From CAIWAH01 sp964602595 (GTDB lineage Bacteria; Verrucomicrobiota; Verrucomicrobiia; Limisphaerales; UBA9464), in contig CAZRRO010000012.1 in assembly GCA_964602595.1 (NCBI GenBank), positions 139,062-203,061 of the forward strand: a stretch of 64,000 bases of DNA, in the 5' to 3' direction. Positions 9,888 through 18,943 of the stretch are shown here, in pieces (position 1 is the first letter of the stretch; each line of letters begins with the position of its first letter). A program made the position numbers and the translations under genes. The notes below the pieces were generated by a model, which had not been told where the DNA came from, did not search any database, and was given only the letters and a program-made list of their open reading frames with translations.

Positions 9888-10490
9888 TCACCGTCCCGCC
9901 ACCTGAACGAATGTGATGGAGAATCCGGCCTCCAGCTCCAGCAGGTCCGCCTTGCGGCCGGCGGCCTCGATTTCCGCCTCCAGAGCGCCGTGCCCGGAGA
10001 CGGCACCCCGCCACCCGGCTTCGCGCCGCGATAGGGCAACCTGGTTGACCGCTTGGATATGGCGCCGGTCCAGGCCATCGGCGATGCGCAGGATCGCGGC
10101 GAGCCGGCTCACCCGTCGCCGGTCCCAGTCGTCGAGGGCCGCATAGGGCTCGTGATCCCGCGCGGGCAGCGATTTCCGGTGATAGCGGGCGATCTGGGCG
10201 ATCAATTCCACGGAGTGCCGGGTGAGGCCAGGCCACGGGTATTCCCGGATCATTCGCGCGGACGCTTTGTGATGTCCGGCGCCGTCAGGCTGAGTTTGGG
10301 ACCAACCGATGTCATGCAAGGTCGCTGACGCCTCCAGGATCAGACGTTCACTAGGGCCAAAACCGTGCCAGGAATGCAGGTCGTCAAACAGGCTCAGGGC
10401 CAAGCAAGCGACATGAAGGGTGTGGGTGGGTTCCGTTTCAAACCGGCCCAACAACTCCGTCATCCCTTGGCGCAAGGCGGCTTCGTTCAC
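9888..10490 (-). CDS. HD-domain protein, separate C-terminal half of a split exopolyphosphatase
   Basis: 200 aa from GTG at 10490, which overlaps the TGA of the upstream ppx gene (GTGA), implying coupled translation. The HD metal motif is ATLHDIGW (about residue 54), with later HHKASARMI, ARYHRKS and AILRIADGLDR, as in the HD-type third domain of long Ppx/GppA proteins. The last ~50 residues resemble the small C-terminal domain. Together with the 313-aa product upstream this sums to 513 residues, the size of a fused E. coli-type PPX. I infer that it works as a partner of the catalytic subunit in polyphosphate or pppGpp hydrolysis. Confidence 0.8.
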   Translation of the reverse strand: MNEAALRQGMTELLGRFETEPTHTLHVACLALSLFDDLHSWHGFGPSERLILEASATLHDIGWSQTQPDGAGHHKASARMIREYPWPGLTRHSVELIAQIARYHRKSLPARDHEPYAALDDWDRRRVSRLAAILRIADGLDRRHIQAVNQVALSRREAGWRGAVSGHGALEAEIEAAGRKADLLELEAGFSITFVQVAGR

Positions 10491-11428
10491 GGTTGGGCCA
10501 AGGCGGCAAAGCGTAGCCCCCGAGTGCTGACGCTGAGTTCTGGAAAACCGAACACGAGGAGGACCGCCTCGTAGATCGCCGCCCCGGTCAGGATGACGTC
10601 CGCACGCTCTGGCGGGAGGCCGGGCAGTTGACGTCGCTCGGCCAACGGCAGCGACCAAAGTCGCTCCACCAAGGCGGACAGTTCCGGCTGGGGGAAACGG
10701 GTTCCTTCTACTAGGTCGCGGTCAAAAGCAGCCACCCCGGCCTTGATCAGGGCGAGGATTGAAGTGCTGCCACCGACGCCGAATACCCGTTCCGGCTGCC
10801 CATTCGCCAACGCCGGTTCCAAGGTCGGTGCCACCTCGCGTCGCATGAAATCAGCGAGTGCAGCCCGGGCCCGGGCCAGGTCGGTTGGGCTGGGCGCGTC
10901 GCCCGGCTGCAACTGTTCGAACAGACGGACGCTGCCCAACTGAAAGCTCTGTCGGAATTCGGGCCGCCCCTGCGAGCCAAGGATGAACTCGGTGCTGCCT
11001 CCGCCGACATCGAGAACCAGCATCCGCGAATGGTTCAGGCCCGGCGCGGAGCCAACGCCGGCGAAAGCCCACTCTGCTTCGATGTCGCCGCTGATCACTT
11101 CCACGCGCACGCCGGCGGCGGATTCCAGCGCGGACAGGAGGTCGTGTCGGTTCTCCGCATCCCGCGCCGCGCTGGTGGCAATCACCCGGACGGTGTTGGT
11201 TCTGTGGTCGCGGGCTAACGCGACAAAGCGGGCGACAGCCGCCGCCGTGGCGGCGATGGGACCAGGTTGGAGGCGGTGGGTTTCGTAGAATCCGCGACCG
11301 AGCCGAGTCTGCTCGCTGGTTTCGAGCAAGGGCGTCACCACGCCGTCTGGCGACACGTCGCCGACCAGGATTTTCACGGAATTGGTGCCGACGTCGATGA
11401 TGGCACGGCGGTGGGAGGCGCAACTCAC
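10487..11428 (-). CDS. ppx: Exopolyphosphatase / Ppx-GppA catalytic subunit
   Basis: 313 aa from GTG (SCASHRRAIIDVGTNSVKILVGD). It has the sugar kinase/actin fold with phosphate-1 loop IIDVGTNSVKIL and phosphate-2 loop LVLDVGGGSTEF (about residue 137). The catalytic Glu region is in VISGDIEAEWAF, and VFGVGGSTSI is a third conserved glycine motif. The family removes terminal phosphate from polyphosphate or converts pppGpp to ppGpp. Length matches the short PPX class without an HD domain, but that domain is encoded immediately downstream in an overlapping gene. Confidence 0.9.
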   Translation of the reverse strand: MSCASHRRAIIDVGTNSVKILVGDVSPDGVVTPLLETSEQTRLGRGFYETHRLQPGPIAATAAAVARFVALARDHRTNTVRVIATSAARDAENRHDLLSALESAAGVRVEVISGDIEAEWAFAGVGSAPGLNHSRMLVLDVGGGSTEFILGSQGRPEFRQSFQLGSVRLFEQLQPGDAPSPTDLARARAALADFMRREVAPTLEPALANGQPERVFGVGGSTSILALIKAGVAAFDRDLVEGTRFPQPELSALVERLWSLPLAERRQLPGLPPERADVILTGAAIYEAVLLVFGFPELSVSTRGLRFAALAQP

Positions 11429-11518
11429 AGGCGTCAGTGGAGCGAAGGTAGCCCCGAACGGTCGAGCGGTTTCCGGTTACGTTTCCGGCACAGGGCTCAA
11501 CCACCTGAGCGCGCGAGC

Positions 11519-14500
11519 TCAGCGGGCGACTGCACGGAAAAATCGGGCGGTAGAGTCCGCAGGCAGGGGGAAATTCAGCACGGCCGGGCCGGTGTTCGTG
11601 GCCTGCGCGGTCCAATTGGTGAAATCCGGCGAGGCCTCGAGCACCCAACCCCGGGTGGAATCGGTGGTGAACTCAAGGCGAATGCCTTCGGTGGAAACTC
11701 GCGGGGCGGCAAACGAAAACGGAATTGCGGTGCCCGCGTCCGCCCGCCCCGGCGAGCCGTCGGTAGCTTGGCTGGCGCGCCAATAGGCTGGGCTGTTCAG
11801 GTCCGCCCCGATGCCGCGGGGGACCAAGGAATGCCCGCCGCCATCCGCCAAGGTCGGCCACGGTTCCGAGTCGTCGTAACTCACGCTGAAAATCACTTCG
11901 CCGCCGGCAGAAGCCTTGAGGGTCAAGGTTTCGCCGCCGTTGGCGAGGTTTCCGGAAAACGGGCCGAGGACCTGCTGTGTGTCAGCCAAACGGTGGTAGG
12001 CCAGGAAGCCCGGGCGGTTGGTGGTGCCGATCAGCACTGCGTAGGCCAAGGGGGACAGCAGGCTGTTGGTGGGAAACGTGAAATCGATTCCCGCGGTGAA
12101 GTTTGCTCCGTCCAACCGCAGCGTCTCAGTGGGGCTGCCGTTGTGCATTTCCAGGAACTCGAAGCCGGCACTGACGGGGTTATACATTACTTCCGTCAGC
12201 TTGAGGTGGGTGACCAAGGCGGTGCCGTTGTCCGGTTCGCCCGCGGTGAACTCGACCGGGGCCGACCAATTGCTGGTCCGGCCCTCCGCATCGGTATGGC
12301 GAACGCGGGCACGATAGAGGCGGCCGACCCGCAGCGCTTCCTGGGGAAGCGCGATGGACTCCGTTTCGGTCCCGAGCTCGGGGCTCTCCCACACCGGCGT
12401 GATTTCGTAGGGCAGCGGGGCGTCGGGTCGGTGAGCGGGATGGTCCGGGCGGGTGACTTCCGCGACCCGGAACTTCACGGAACCGAACGCGGCGGCGCCG
12501 GCGAATCGCGAAGCTTGCACAGTCAGGCGATTGACCGGAAATCCCGCGGGACCGGCATAGGCCAAGGTCGGCCGCTGCGGGCGGTCCGGTTCCCGGCTCA
12601 TGGTGTCGAGCGAGAAGGTGGCATTGGTGCCGCGGTAGCCGATGTATCGCTTCATCCATTCGGCGGCGCCGGCGAACGATTTGGTGACGCCGGACGCGAG
12701 CGGGAACTGGTAATATCGTCCTTGGCCCGCCTTGCTGGAATTGACCAGGCCGCTGGCCATGACCGGATGGTAATCCCACTGCGCCCGGTCGGCATCGACC
12801 AAGGAGGTGGCATTTGTGCCGCGAACCAGGCGGACATATTCGTCCACCAACCGATGGGCCTCGTCGCCGTTCCAGAGTAGGTCGCGGATCTCGCGGACTC
12901 GGTTGCGAAATTCCCGGGAAAGGTTGGGATAACGCGGTGAGGTAAGGCTGAAATTGGAAAGGACCCGGCTCTTGAACGGTTCGTCGCCACCCTGCTGACC
13001 GCTGCGATACATGCTGTCGGCCCAGGTTAGGTCGAGGTCCCAGACAATGGTCATCCATTGGCCGTTGTCCGGCTGGTGGTAGAAGAAGTAGTTCTTTCCG
13101 TCCGCAATGTCGTAGTGGTGGATCGCCTGCACGATGGCCTGGTAATTGTAGTAGGCCGGCAGGTTGAAATTGGTCCGCCACCACTGTTCTGCCAGGCCGT
13201 CCAACTGGTTAAGGTAGGCGCCTTGGAACGCATTCAGATCCGATTCGTCCACCGGACCATCGGGCCCTAGATTGTTGGCGTCGCCGCCACCGCCTTCCAT
13301 CTTGTAGAGGTTTCCGTCCGGGAGCCCATGCTCGTCGAGGAAACGCCCGTCCGGCTGTTCGAGGGCGAGATAAAGTCCCCAGAAGTCTCCACCGAATTGG
13401 TCGGTGGGATTGACTTCTTCCGCCTCGTCGATGATCCGCAATTGGACGAAGGCGGTGTTCATCGCGGGTTGGCCGGCCAGTTGGAACAGGCGGAAGCCCA
13501 CGCTTTCGAAAAGACCCTGCTCACCGCGGAATCCGTAGTCGCCCTGCTGGATGCAGGCGCCGAGGTTCAGCTTGGTCCACGGCGTGGCGAGCTTGCGGCC
13601 CCAATTGTCGCGGGGTTCGAAGTCGTGGCCGCGGTTGAAGTCGAACTTCCACATGTTTTTGCCCATTGCGTAACGCCAAACTCCGCCACGGGGGCGCATC
13701 CGAATGTGATCATACACCTTGCCATCGTAAACGAGCGTCGCGTTCCAGAAATACTCGTCCCCGTGCGACCGGTCGCGCCACGTGCAGTCCTCGACGGAAG
13801 TCTTCTTGGCGATGAGGTGATAGGCGGGCAGACGGTTCATCTCGTTGGTGCCCACGGTAAACTGGGCTCCGAGGGCACCGGCCGCGCCGGGCCTGACGGA
13901 ACCGCTCCACGCGGGAACGCCGTCGTAGACGAACAGGGCGAAATTCGGTTGCGGATCGTCGGGGTAGGGGACCCGGACTTCTGCGCCCTGCTGATCGCGC
14001 GCCTTGATCCGGTAACGGATCAGGTTGCGGTGGCGGATGAGCTCCGACGGCAGCGGTGCGACGAAGGTGTTGGTATCGGCGGCCGTGCGAACCATGGGCA
14101 GCGTCGTCCAAGTGGTCTGGAAAGCGCTGTCGGCGATCTCCAGGTAGTTGCCGGGCGTCACGAGTTGGTATTCCAGCTCCACTCGGCCGACCCCATCGGG
14201 ATCGGTGATGCGGGCGGAGATCAGGAGCGGGACACCGGAAGAGGGTTCCTTGGGCGAATGTTCGACCTGCCGGATGGCAGGCGGGGCGTTGGTCGCGAAG
14301 ACAATGTTTTGCCGCCCCGGCGTCGGACCGCGGGTGCCGAGCCGTTCAATTGCAGACAACCGCGCGTCAAAATAGCAGTCGGAACTGTTGCCGAGGCTGA
14401 TGTTGGCAACTTGGACTGCGATCACATTCGTGCCAGGCCGCAGCGCGCCCGCAGGGATCGGCACCTCGAAAGTCGCATATACCTCGTCGTCGGGACCGCC

Positions 14501-15361
14501 AGTGTTGGCGGTGGCGTCAAATGAGACCTCGCCGGTTGGCATGCCCACGTCCAGGAGTGGGGTGCCGTTGAGCCAGAGTTTGAAGCCATCGTCATACAGG
14601 GCCTGCACTCGCAGGGCTCCGATTTGGGACGGGTCGGCTAAACCAAATTCCTGCCGGAGGAAAAACTGGGTGTAGTGGCCGGCCATGTCGTTGAGCACCG
14701 TCGCCGCGACTGGCTCCGAATTGTCATAGCCGACGGGCGCGGTTCCGGTTTCCCAGCCGGAGTCGTCGAAGCTGGTGGTGCGCCAAGCATCGGATGGCAC
14801 CGATGCTTCACTAGTGCCGCGCTGGAATCGCCACACTTGGCCAGCTACGACCAAAGGGATCGTGGTCGGTGTGACGTCACCCATGACGGACGCCCGCCAA
14901 TGGCCCCCCAGGGAATTGTCCAGCGAAGGGTGAATGAGTTCGAGCGAGTATCCCGGGGCGTCACCGACGGTGGGCCACGGAAAACCCAGGCGGTAATCCA
15001 CGTCGTCCACCACAGATCCGCTGACATCCCGGAGCGCGACCGTTTCGCCGTCACCAGAGAGGCGACCTGTCCACGGCCCCAAGGCATCGGCCACGGCGAA
15101 CTTTCGCGCCAGCGAGGCGGGATCGGCGCCGATCACGAGGAATCCGCCGGCGGGAATCTGAACACCTGAACCGAAGCCAAATTCGACTCCTCCGGAGATT
15201 CGCCAGCCCGAAAGATCGACGGTGTGGGCCCCGGCGTTATGCAGTTCGATGAACTCGACCCGCTCCTGCTTGATGTCCGGTGACGGGTGGAGCTCGTTGA
15301 TTACCACCTGCCCCTGTAAATGGGAACAGGCAGCCGCGATGGCCAGATACCGGAGCTTCAT
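11519..15361 (-). CDS. Exported lamin-tail / CotH kinase-like protein
   Basis: 1280 aa with a short signal peptide (MKLRYLAIAAACSHLQGQ). Order: lamin-tail domain (about 20-135, VVINELHPSP...VEFIELHNAG), jelly-roll-like region (about 180-340), Ig-like segment with VEHSPKEPSSGVP (about 370-460), CotH spore-coat-kinase-like domain (about 500-870, with DGNLYKMEGG and IVWDLDLTW), second lamin-tail domain (about 1075-1180, LTEVMYNPVSAGFEFLEMHN), and a C-terminal module WVLEASPDFTNW...RFFRAVAR. The combination is common in exported proteins of Verrucomicrobia and Planctomycetes. CotH domains can phosphorylate proteins, but activity here is unproven. The C-terminal module recurs in at least two other exported proteins of the window. 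Confidence 0.85.
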   Translation of the reverse strand: MKLRYLAIAAACSHLQGQVVINELHPSPDIKQERVEFIELHNAGAHTVDLSGWRISGGVEFGFGSGVQIPAGGFLVIGADPASLARKFAVADALGPWTGRLSGDGETVALRDVSGSVVDDVDYRLGFPWPTVGDAPGYSLELIHPSLDNSLGGHWRASVMGDVTPTTIPLVVAGQVWRFQRGTSEASVPSDAWRTTSFDDSGWETGTAPVGYDNSEPVAATVLNDMAGHYTQFFLRQEFGLADPSQIGALRVQALYDDGFKLWLNGTPLLDVGMPTGEVSFDATANTGGPDDEVYATFEVPIPAGALRPGTNVIAVQVANISLGNSSDCYFDARLSAIERLGTRGPTPGRQNIVFATNAPPAIRQVEHSPKEPSSGVPLLISARITDPDGVGRVELEYQLVTPGNYLEIADSAFQTTWTTLPMVRTAADTNTFVAPLPSELIRHRNLIRYRIKARDQQGAEVRVPYPDDPQPNFALFVYDGVPAWSGSVRPGAAGALGAQFTVGTNEMNRLPAYHLIAKKTSVEDCTWRDRSHGDEYFWNATLVYDGKVYDHIRMRPRGGVWRYAMGKNMWKFDFNRGHDFEPRDNWGRKLATPWTKLNLGACIQQGDYGFRGEQGLFESVGFRLFQLAGQPAMNTAFVQLRIIDEAEEVNPTDQFGGDFWGLYLALEQPDGRFLDEHGLPDGNLYKMEGGGGDANNLGPDGPVDESDLNAFQGAYLNQLDGLAEQWWRTNFNLPAYYNYQAIVQAIHHYDIADGKNYFFYHQPDNGQWMTIVWDLDLTWADSMYRSGQQGGDEPFKSRVLSNFSLTSPRYPNLSREFRNRVREIRDLLWNGDEAHRLVDEYVRLVRGTNATSLVDADRAQWDYHPVMASGLVNSSKAGQGRYYQFPLASGVTKSFAGAAEWMKRYIGYRGTNATFSLDTMSREPDRPQRPTLAYAGPAGFPVNRLTVQASRFAGAAAFGSVKFRVAEVTRPDHPAHRPDAPLPYEITPVWESPELGTETESIALPQEALRVGRLYRARVRHTDAEGRTSNWSAPVEFTAGEPDNGTALVTHLKLTEVMYNPVSAGFEFLEMHNGSPTETLRLDGANFTAGIDFTFPTNSLLSPLAYAVLIGTTNRPGFLAYHRLADTQQVLGPFSGNLANGGETLTLKASAGGEVIFSVSYDDSEPWPTLADGGGHSLVPRGIGADLNSPAYWRASQATDGSPGRADAGTAIPFSFAAPRVSTEGIRLEFTTDSTRGWVLEASPDFTNWTAQATNTGPAVLNFPLPADSTARFFRAVAR

Positions 15362-15431
15362 GCACCGACATTGCGGCCGGTTACCCCCTTGGGCAAGTGA
15401 CCCGCTTGATCAGCCGCTACGCTGAGCGAAG

Positions 15432-17177
15432 TCAGAGGAGGTCTTTAAGCAGAGCCTGTTCGGCGGAACGGAGGCGCTTGAGGTTAACCAACCGGGCGGT
15501 TCGCCGGGCGAGTTCCCGCTGGTCATTGGCGGCCAGCACCAGGGCATGGACCACCTGAAGGCGAGGGTTGAGGTCTTTGGGAGCAATGCCCGACGCCTGA
15601 ACCAGTTCAAACGCCTTGGCGTTCCGTCCCATTTTCATTTCGGCAAAGGCGAGGCCGTAGCGCCAGGTCGGGTTGGAGGGAGCCCGTTCGCTCAATTTTC
15701 CAAAGGTCGCCAAGGCTTCGGGAACTTCCTCGCCGGCGACGAGGTTGGCCCAAGCATATTCGCCAGCCACTCCGGGATCATTTGGAAAGGCCCGAGCTAG
15801 CCGACCCGCCAAAGCGCGGACCTGAAATAGGTCCTCCAGCGAATTGAGCAGCCGAAGCGATTGCCGAGATGCCTCGATGGCGGCCCCGGGATCGTTCGCG
15901 ATGCGTTGGTAAATGTCGACTGCGACATCCGGTAAGCCGGCCGCTTCCGCCTGTTCCGCGAGAATCTTGGCATCAATCAACGGCACCTCTTTCACGCTGC
16001 CGAGGCTTCGAAACTGAGCCTCCGCTTCGGACCGGCTGCCTTTCGCCATGGCGAGCCGCGCCCGAAATCCGGCAGAAAGGACCTTGCCGATCGAATTCTC
16101 CGCGCCGACAAGAAAACTGTCGAGTTGGTCCCATTTGCCGGACGCAGCCAATACGGCAGCATAGAGTGGCGCGACGCTGAGATTCGTCTGGGCGATTTTC
16201 GCAGGCACGGTCGCAAGGATGGGGGCGAACTGCTTGCCGCTGGCGGCCCAGCCGACGACCGTGGACAGTCCGATTCCGGAGTCTTCACCCAAGTAACGGG
16301 CCAATGCTTCGGCGACGACTTCAGGGGCCTTGTCCGGCGTCTGACGTCGCCGCAGGTCGTAGATCAGGATTTCGTCGGCTAGGCTGCGATTGGTCCGATT
16401 TTGGAGCTGCCGTTGCAGCACCACCATCTCCGCCTTGGTGAGGTTCGGTGATTGCGCGATGCGGTTCTGGGCGGCATCGCGTTCGGGCAACTGGCTGATC
16501 GCCAGGGCAAACAGGAGTTTTCGTCCTTCGTCTTGGAATTTCGCACCTCGCGGGTCATCAATCAGCAGTGACCCTAGCGTGAATTGGAACCACGTGTTCG
16601 TCGGGTTGGCTTTGAGCGCAAATGCCGCCGACTTGATCGCCCTTTCAACGTCCTCGGCCAACAAATGGTTTTCCACCAGATATTTTAGGGCGACGACGTC
16701 GTTGCTATTGGCCTGGAGCATTTGCCGAATCACATCCCGGGCCGGACCGAGGCGTTTTGTGGCATGAGCCAACTGGAGCAAGTTGGTGCGGTCGCTCAAC
16801 CCGCCTTCTGGGGTTGCGAGCAGCATCTGGTAATAATTGATCCCGGCAGGGTCGCTGCGAAGGCTGCAATATTGAGCTGCGGCTCGGAGCACTTCGGGCA
16901 GCTTGGGGGCCATGGCCAAGGCCGTCTTGACCTTTAATCCCGCCGTCTCCAATTGCCCTTTCCGCATCGCGGACATCGCCTCGACCGCATTCTGGCGACC
17001 GCGCGCGAGCTTGATTCGCGGGTAGAGAAACTTGGCCGCGATTCCGAGGATTAGGACTGCGACGGCAATCCCGCCGACTGCGATCAGGAGTCGGCGATTC
17101 TTGTTCGGCCGGGCGCCACCGCGGTTTTTTGCCTTGGGGTCAGTTTGACCGCTGGGGGCAGAGTCGGGCTGGTTCAT
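15432..17177 (-). CDS. Membrane-anchored TPR-repeat protein next to exosortase
   Basis: 581 aa. A basic, polar N-terminus precedes one membrane helix (LLIAVGGIAVAVLILGIAAKFLYP, about 30-53). The rest is helical repeats of TPR type (for example GQLETAGLKVKTALAMAPKLPEVLRAAAQY). It starts 9 bp after the exosortase stop, so the two are almost certainly cotranscribed. TPR proteins often lie beside exosortase genes in polysaccharide and surface-sorting loci. A scaffold role in that process is inferred; I see no enzymatic motif. Confidence 0.85.
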   Translation of the reverse strand: MNQPDSAPSGQTDPKAKNRGGARPNKNRRLLIAVGGIAVAVLILGIAAKFLYPRIKLARGRQNAVEAMSAMRKGQLETAGLKVKTALAMAPKLPEVLRAAAQYCSLRSDPAGINYYQMLLATPEGGLSDRTNLLQLAHATKRLGPARDVIRQMLQANSNDVVALKYLVENHLLAEDVERAIKSAAFALKANPTNTWFQFTLGSLLIDDPRGAKFQDEGRKLLFALAISQLPERDAAQNRIAQSPNLTKAEMVVLQRQLQNRTNRSLADEILIYDLRRRQTPDKAPEVVAEALARYLGEDSGIGLSTVVGWAASGKQFAPILATVPAKIAQTNLSVAPLYAAVLAASGKWDQLDSFLVGAENSIGKVLSAGFRARLAMAKGSRSEAEAQFRSLGSVKEVPLIDAKILAEQAEAAGLPDVAVDIYQRIANDPGAAIEASRQSLRLLNSLEDLFQVRALAGRLARAFPNDPGVAGEYAWANLVAGEEVPEALATFGKLSERAPSNPTWRYGLAFAEMKMGRNAKAFELVQASGIAPKDLNPRLQVVHALVLAANDQRELARRTARLVNLKRLRSAEQALLKDLL

Positions 17178-17186
17178 GAATTTGGC

Positions 17187-18839
17187 TTAGCGTGCCCCGG
17201 ATTCCGGCTCGGGCGCGTTCTTGTCCCACGCCACCACGTCGGAAAACAGTTTCTCCACCAATGCGGGAGTCGGTTCCGGTTCGGAGCGATACGGCACGAA
17301 AAACGAGAGGATTTCAATCCCCATCAGGTGCCGGCTGCTGGGGTAGGGATGATACACCTCGGGCAACGCGGTCATCTTGTTGGAGTAGTCCATTTCCACG
17401 GCTTTGCCGTTTCGCCAGACGCCCCAGACCGAGAGGGCCTTGAAACCCTGGCGCTCGAATCGGAACACGTAGAAATCTCGTGGTCGGCCCAGCAGATTTA
17501 GGGTCACCCGTTCCACTTCGCCGAATTGGGTCCAGCCGGAGCCGGGCATGCAAATATCGGGCCGGTGATGCAAGGCGACCTTGCTCATGGGCGATGGGCG
17601 CCAGAAGAGATGGCTGACATTGAATCCCGACTCCAGCGGGGCCAATGGTGTCCGGCGGCGAAGCTGCTCGTGGTCCGTGCAGCCGAGGGCTCGAACGACC
17701 GTTTCGTCCATCTCGACCGCCTCGTTGCCAGATTCCTTGTCCATTTTCAGGGCGAGGTAGGGCTTGGTCTGGGGGGAAACGGTCAAGGTCAGCGCGAAAT
17801 ACCAAGCATGCACCGCAATGAACGATAGGGCCGTGATCGCCGCCAAGGGTTGGAAGTTGGGCAGCCGATGCCACCGCAAGCCTCCGACCTTGGCCCGCCA
17901 ATCGGAAAATCCTGCGGGCCACGGGGCGATGTTCTTGCCCTCGAGTAGCTTGCCGGTCAGCCAGATTAGGATGTAGAGCGAATACATTGCCACATTTCCG
18001 GCCAAGTCATGGGCCTTGTGCATGGCATCGGGGCCCTGATGTTCGGTGACCCAGCAAAGGTAAAAAGTTCGACAGAGATTGCTGAGCAGCGCCAACGAGA
18101 TGCCGGTGCCGACCAAAACCGCCCGTCGGGCCCGGCTGATCATGAGCAGTTCGCCCACCGCCAAGCTGACCATCAACCCCGATTGCAACGAGCGGATGCC
18201 GCTGCACGCCTCCACGATCCCGACCGTGCCCTTGGTCAGGTGGAGGACCGCGCCCTCCAACTGGACTGGCACGCCCAGCCACAGGAGAATTTCGGTTACC
18301 ACCGCGGCCACGCCCTGCATCAGTCCCTGCTGGAGCGGAATGGCAATCTTCGCTGGCCACGGAACCGCCGTAAGGAAGAACAGGATCGGAAACATCACCA
18401 AAACCATCAGCTTCCGGCCGCCCAGCCACCATGCGCCCAGCAACGAGAAGAACACCTTCGCCAGGTTTATGCCCCACAGCACAATGCCGGACTGGTGATA
18501 TTCAGCCCGGTAAACTTCGAGTGGAAAAAGCCCAAGCCCAATTGCGGCGAGCAGCCAGGGTGAAACCTTGGAGCGGATACGTTGCTCGTCGCGGCTGATT
18601 TCGGTCCAGAACTCCGGCGTCTGTTCCGCCAAACGGCGCCAAAGGAAGAAGAACATCAGGAACGGCACCACCCAACCGTAGGAGTAGTTCGGGTCCAGTT
18701 CCCAGAAGGGGATGCAGACGATGATCGACCACGCCCAAAGGATCGCTTCCAGCGTCGTGAACGCCCAGTTGGACCAGATGGGCGCGAGCGGGCGGCGACC
18801 GGCCGGAGCGGCTGAGGATTGGGCGGAAGCGTCGTTCAT
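17187..18839 (-). CDS. Exosortase fused to an EpsI-like domain
   Basis: About 550 aa from ATG at 18839 (MNDASAQSS); the frame is open further upstream only via a TTG with no support. Eight or so membrane helices form the exosortase domain. The catalytic Cys is in EACSGIRSLQSG, the Arg in NLCRTFYLCWV, and the His in KAHDLAGNVAMY. Exosortases cleave PEP-CTERM proteins at the inner membrane. The C-terminal ~200 residues carry HRPDICMPGSGW, which matches the H-P-C-PG-GW signature of EpsI, a partner usually encoded separately. Candidate substrates in this window are the PEP-CTERM proteins at 39493-40134 and 61784-62473. Confidence 0.9.
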   Translation of the reverse strand: MNDASAQSSAAPAGRRPLAPIWSNWAFTTLEAILWAWSIIVCIPFWELDPNYSYGWVVPFLMFFFLWRRLAEQTPEFWTEISRDEQRIRSKVSPWLLAAIGLGLFPLEVYRAEYHQSGIVLWGINLAKVFFSLLGAWWLGGRKLMVLVMFPILFFLTAVPWPAKIAIPLQQGLMQGVAAVVTEILLWLGVPVQLEGAVLHLTKGTVGIVEACSGIRSLQSGLMVSLAVGELLMISRARRAVLVGTGISLALLSNLCRTFYLCWVTEHQGPDAMHKAHDLAGNVAMYSLYILIWLTGKLLEGKNIAPWPAGFSDWRAKVGGLRWHRLPNFQPLAAITALSFIAVHAWYFALTLTVSPQTKPYLALKMDKESGNEAVEMDETVVRALGCTDHEQLRRRTPLAPLESGFNVSHLFWRPSPMSKVALHHRPDICMPGSGWTQFGEVERVTLNLLGRPRDFYVFRFERQGFKALSVWGVWRNGKAVEMDYSNKMTALPEVYHPYPSSRHLMGIEILSFFVPYRSEPEPTPALVEKLFSDVVAWDKNAPEPESGAR

Positions 18840-18943
18840 CGGGGGTGGTGGTAGCGCAGGCGGACCTTGGCGGTCAAATGAAGTGGCCGCCAATGCCCTG
18901 AGGGCATCGGCAGCCGCATGGCCGACTTGAGCGGTGAAGCTGT

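Noticed and set aside
7697..9916. 739-codon open frame on the plus strand, and similar ones at 5345-7063, 20432-22660, 36879-39314 and 40158-42431
   Set aside because: All are shadows of long conserved minus-strand genes in high-GC DNA, without signal peptide or recognised domain.
9728..10078. 117-codon N-terminal extension of gltB
   Set aside because: The extension is not GltB-like; the conserved propeptide and nucleophile Cys fix the start at 9727. The stretch also overlaps the HD gene.
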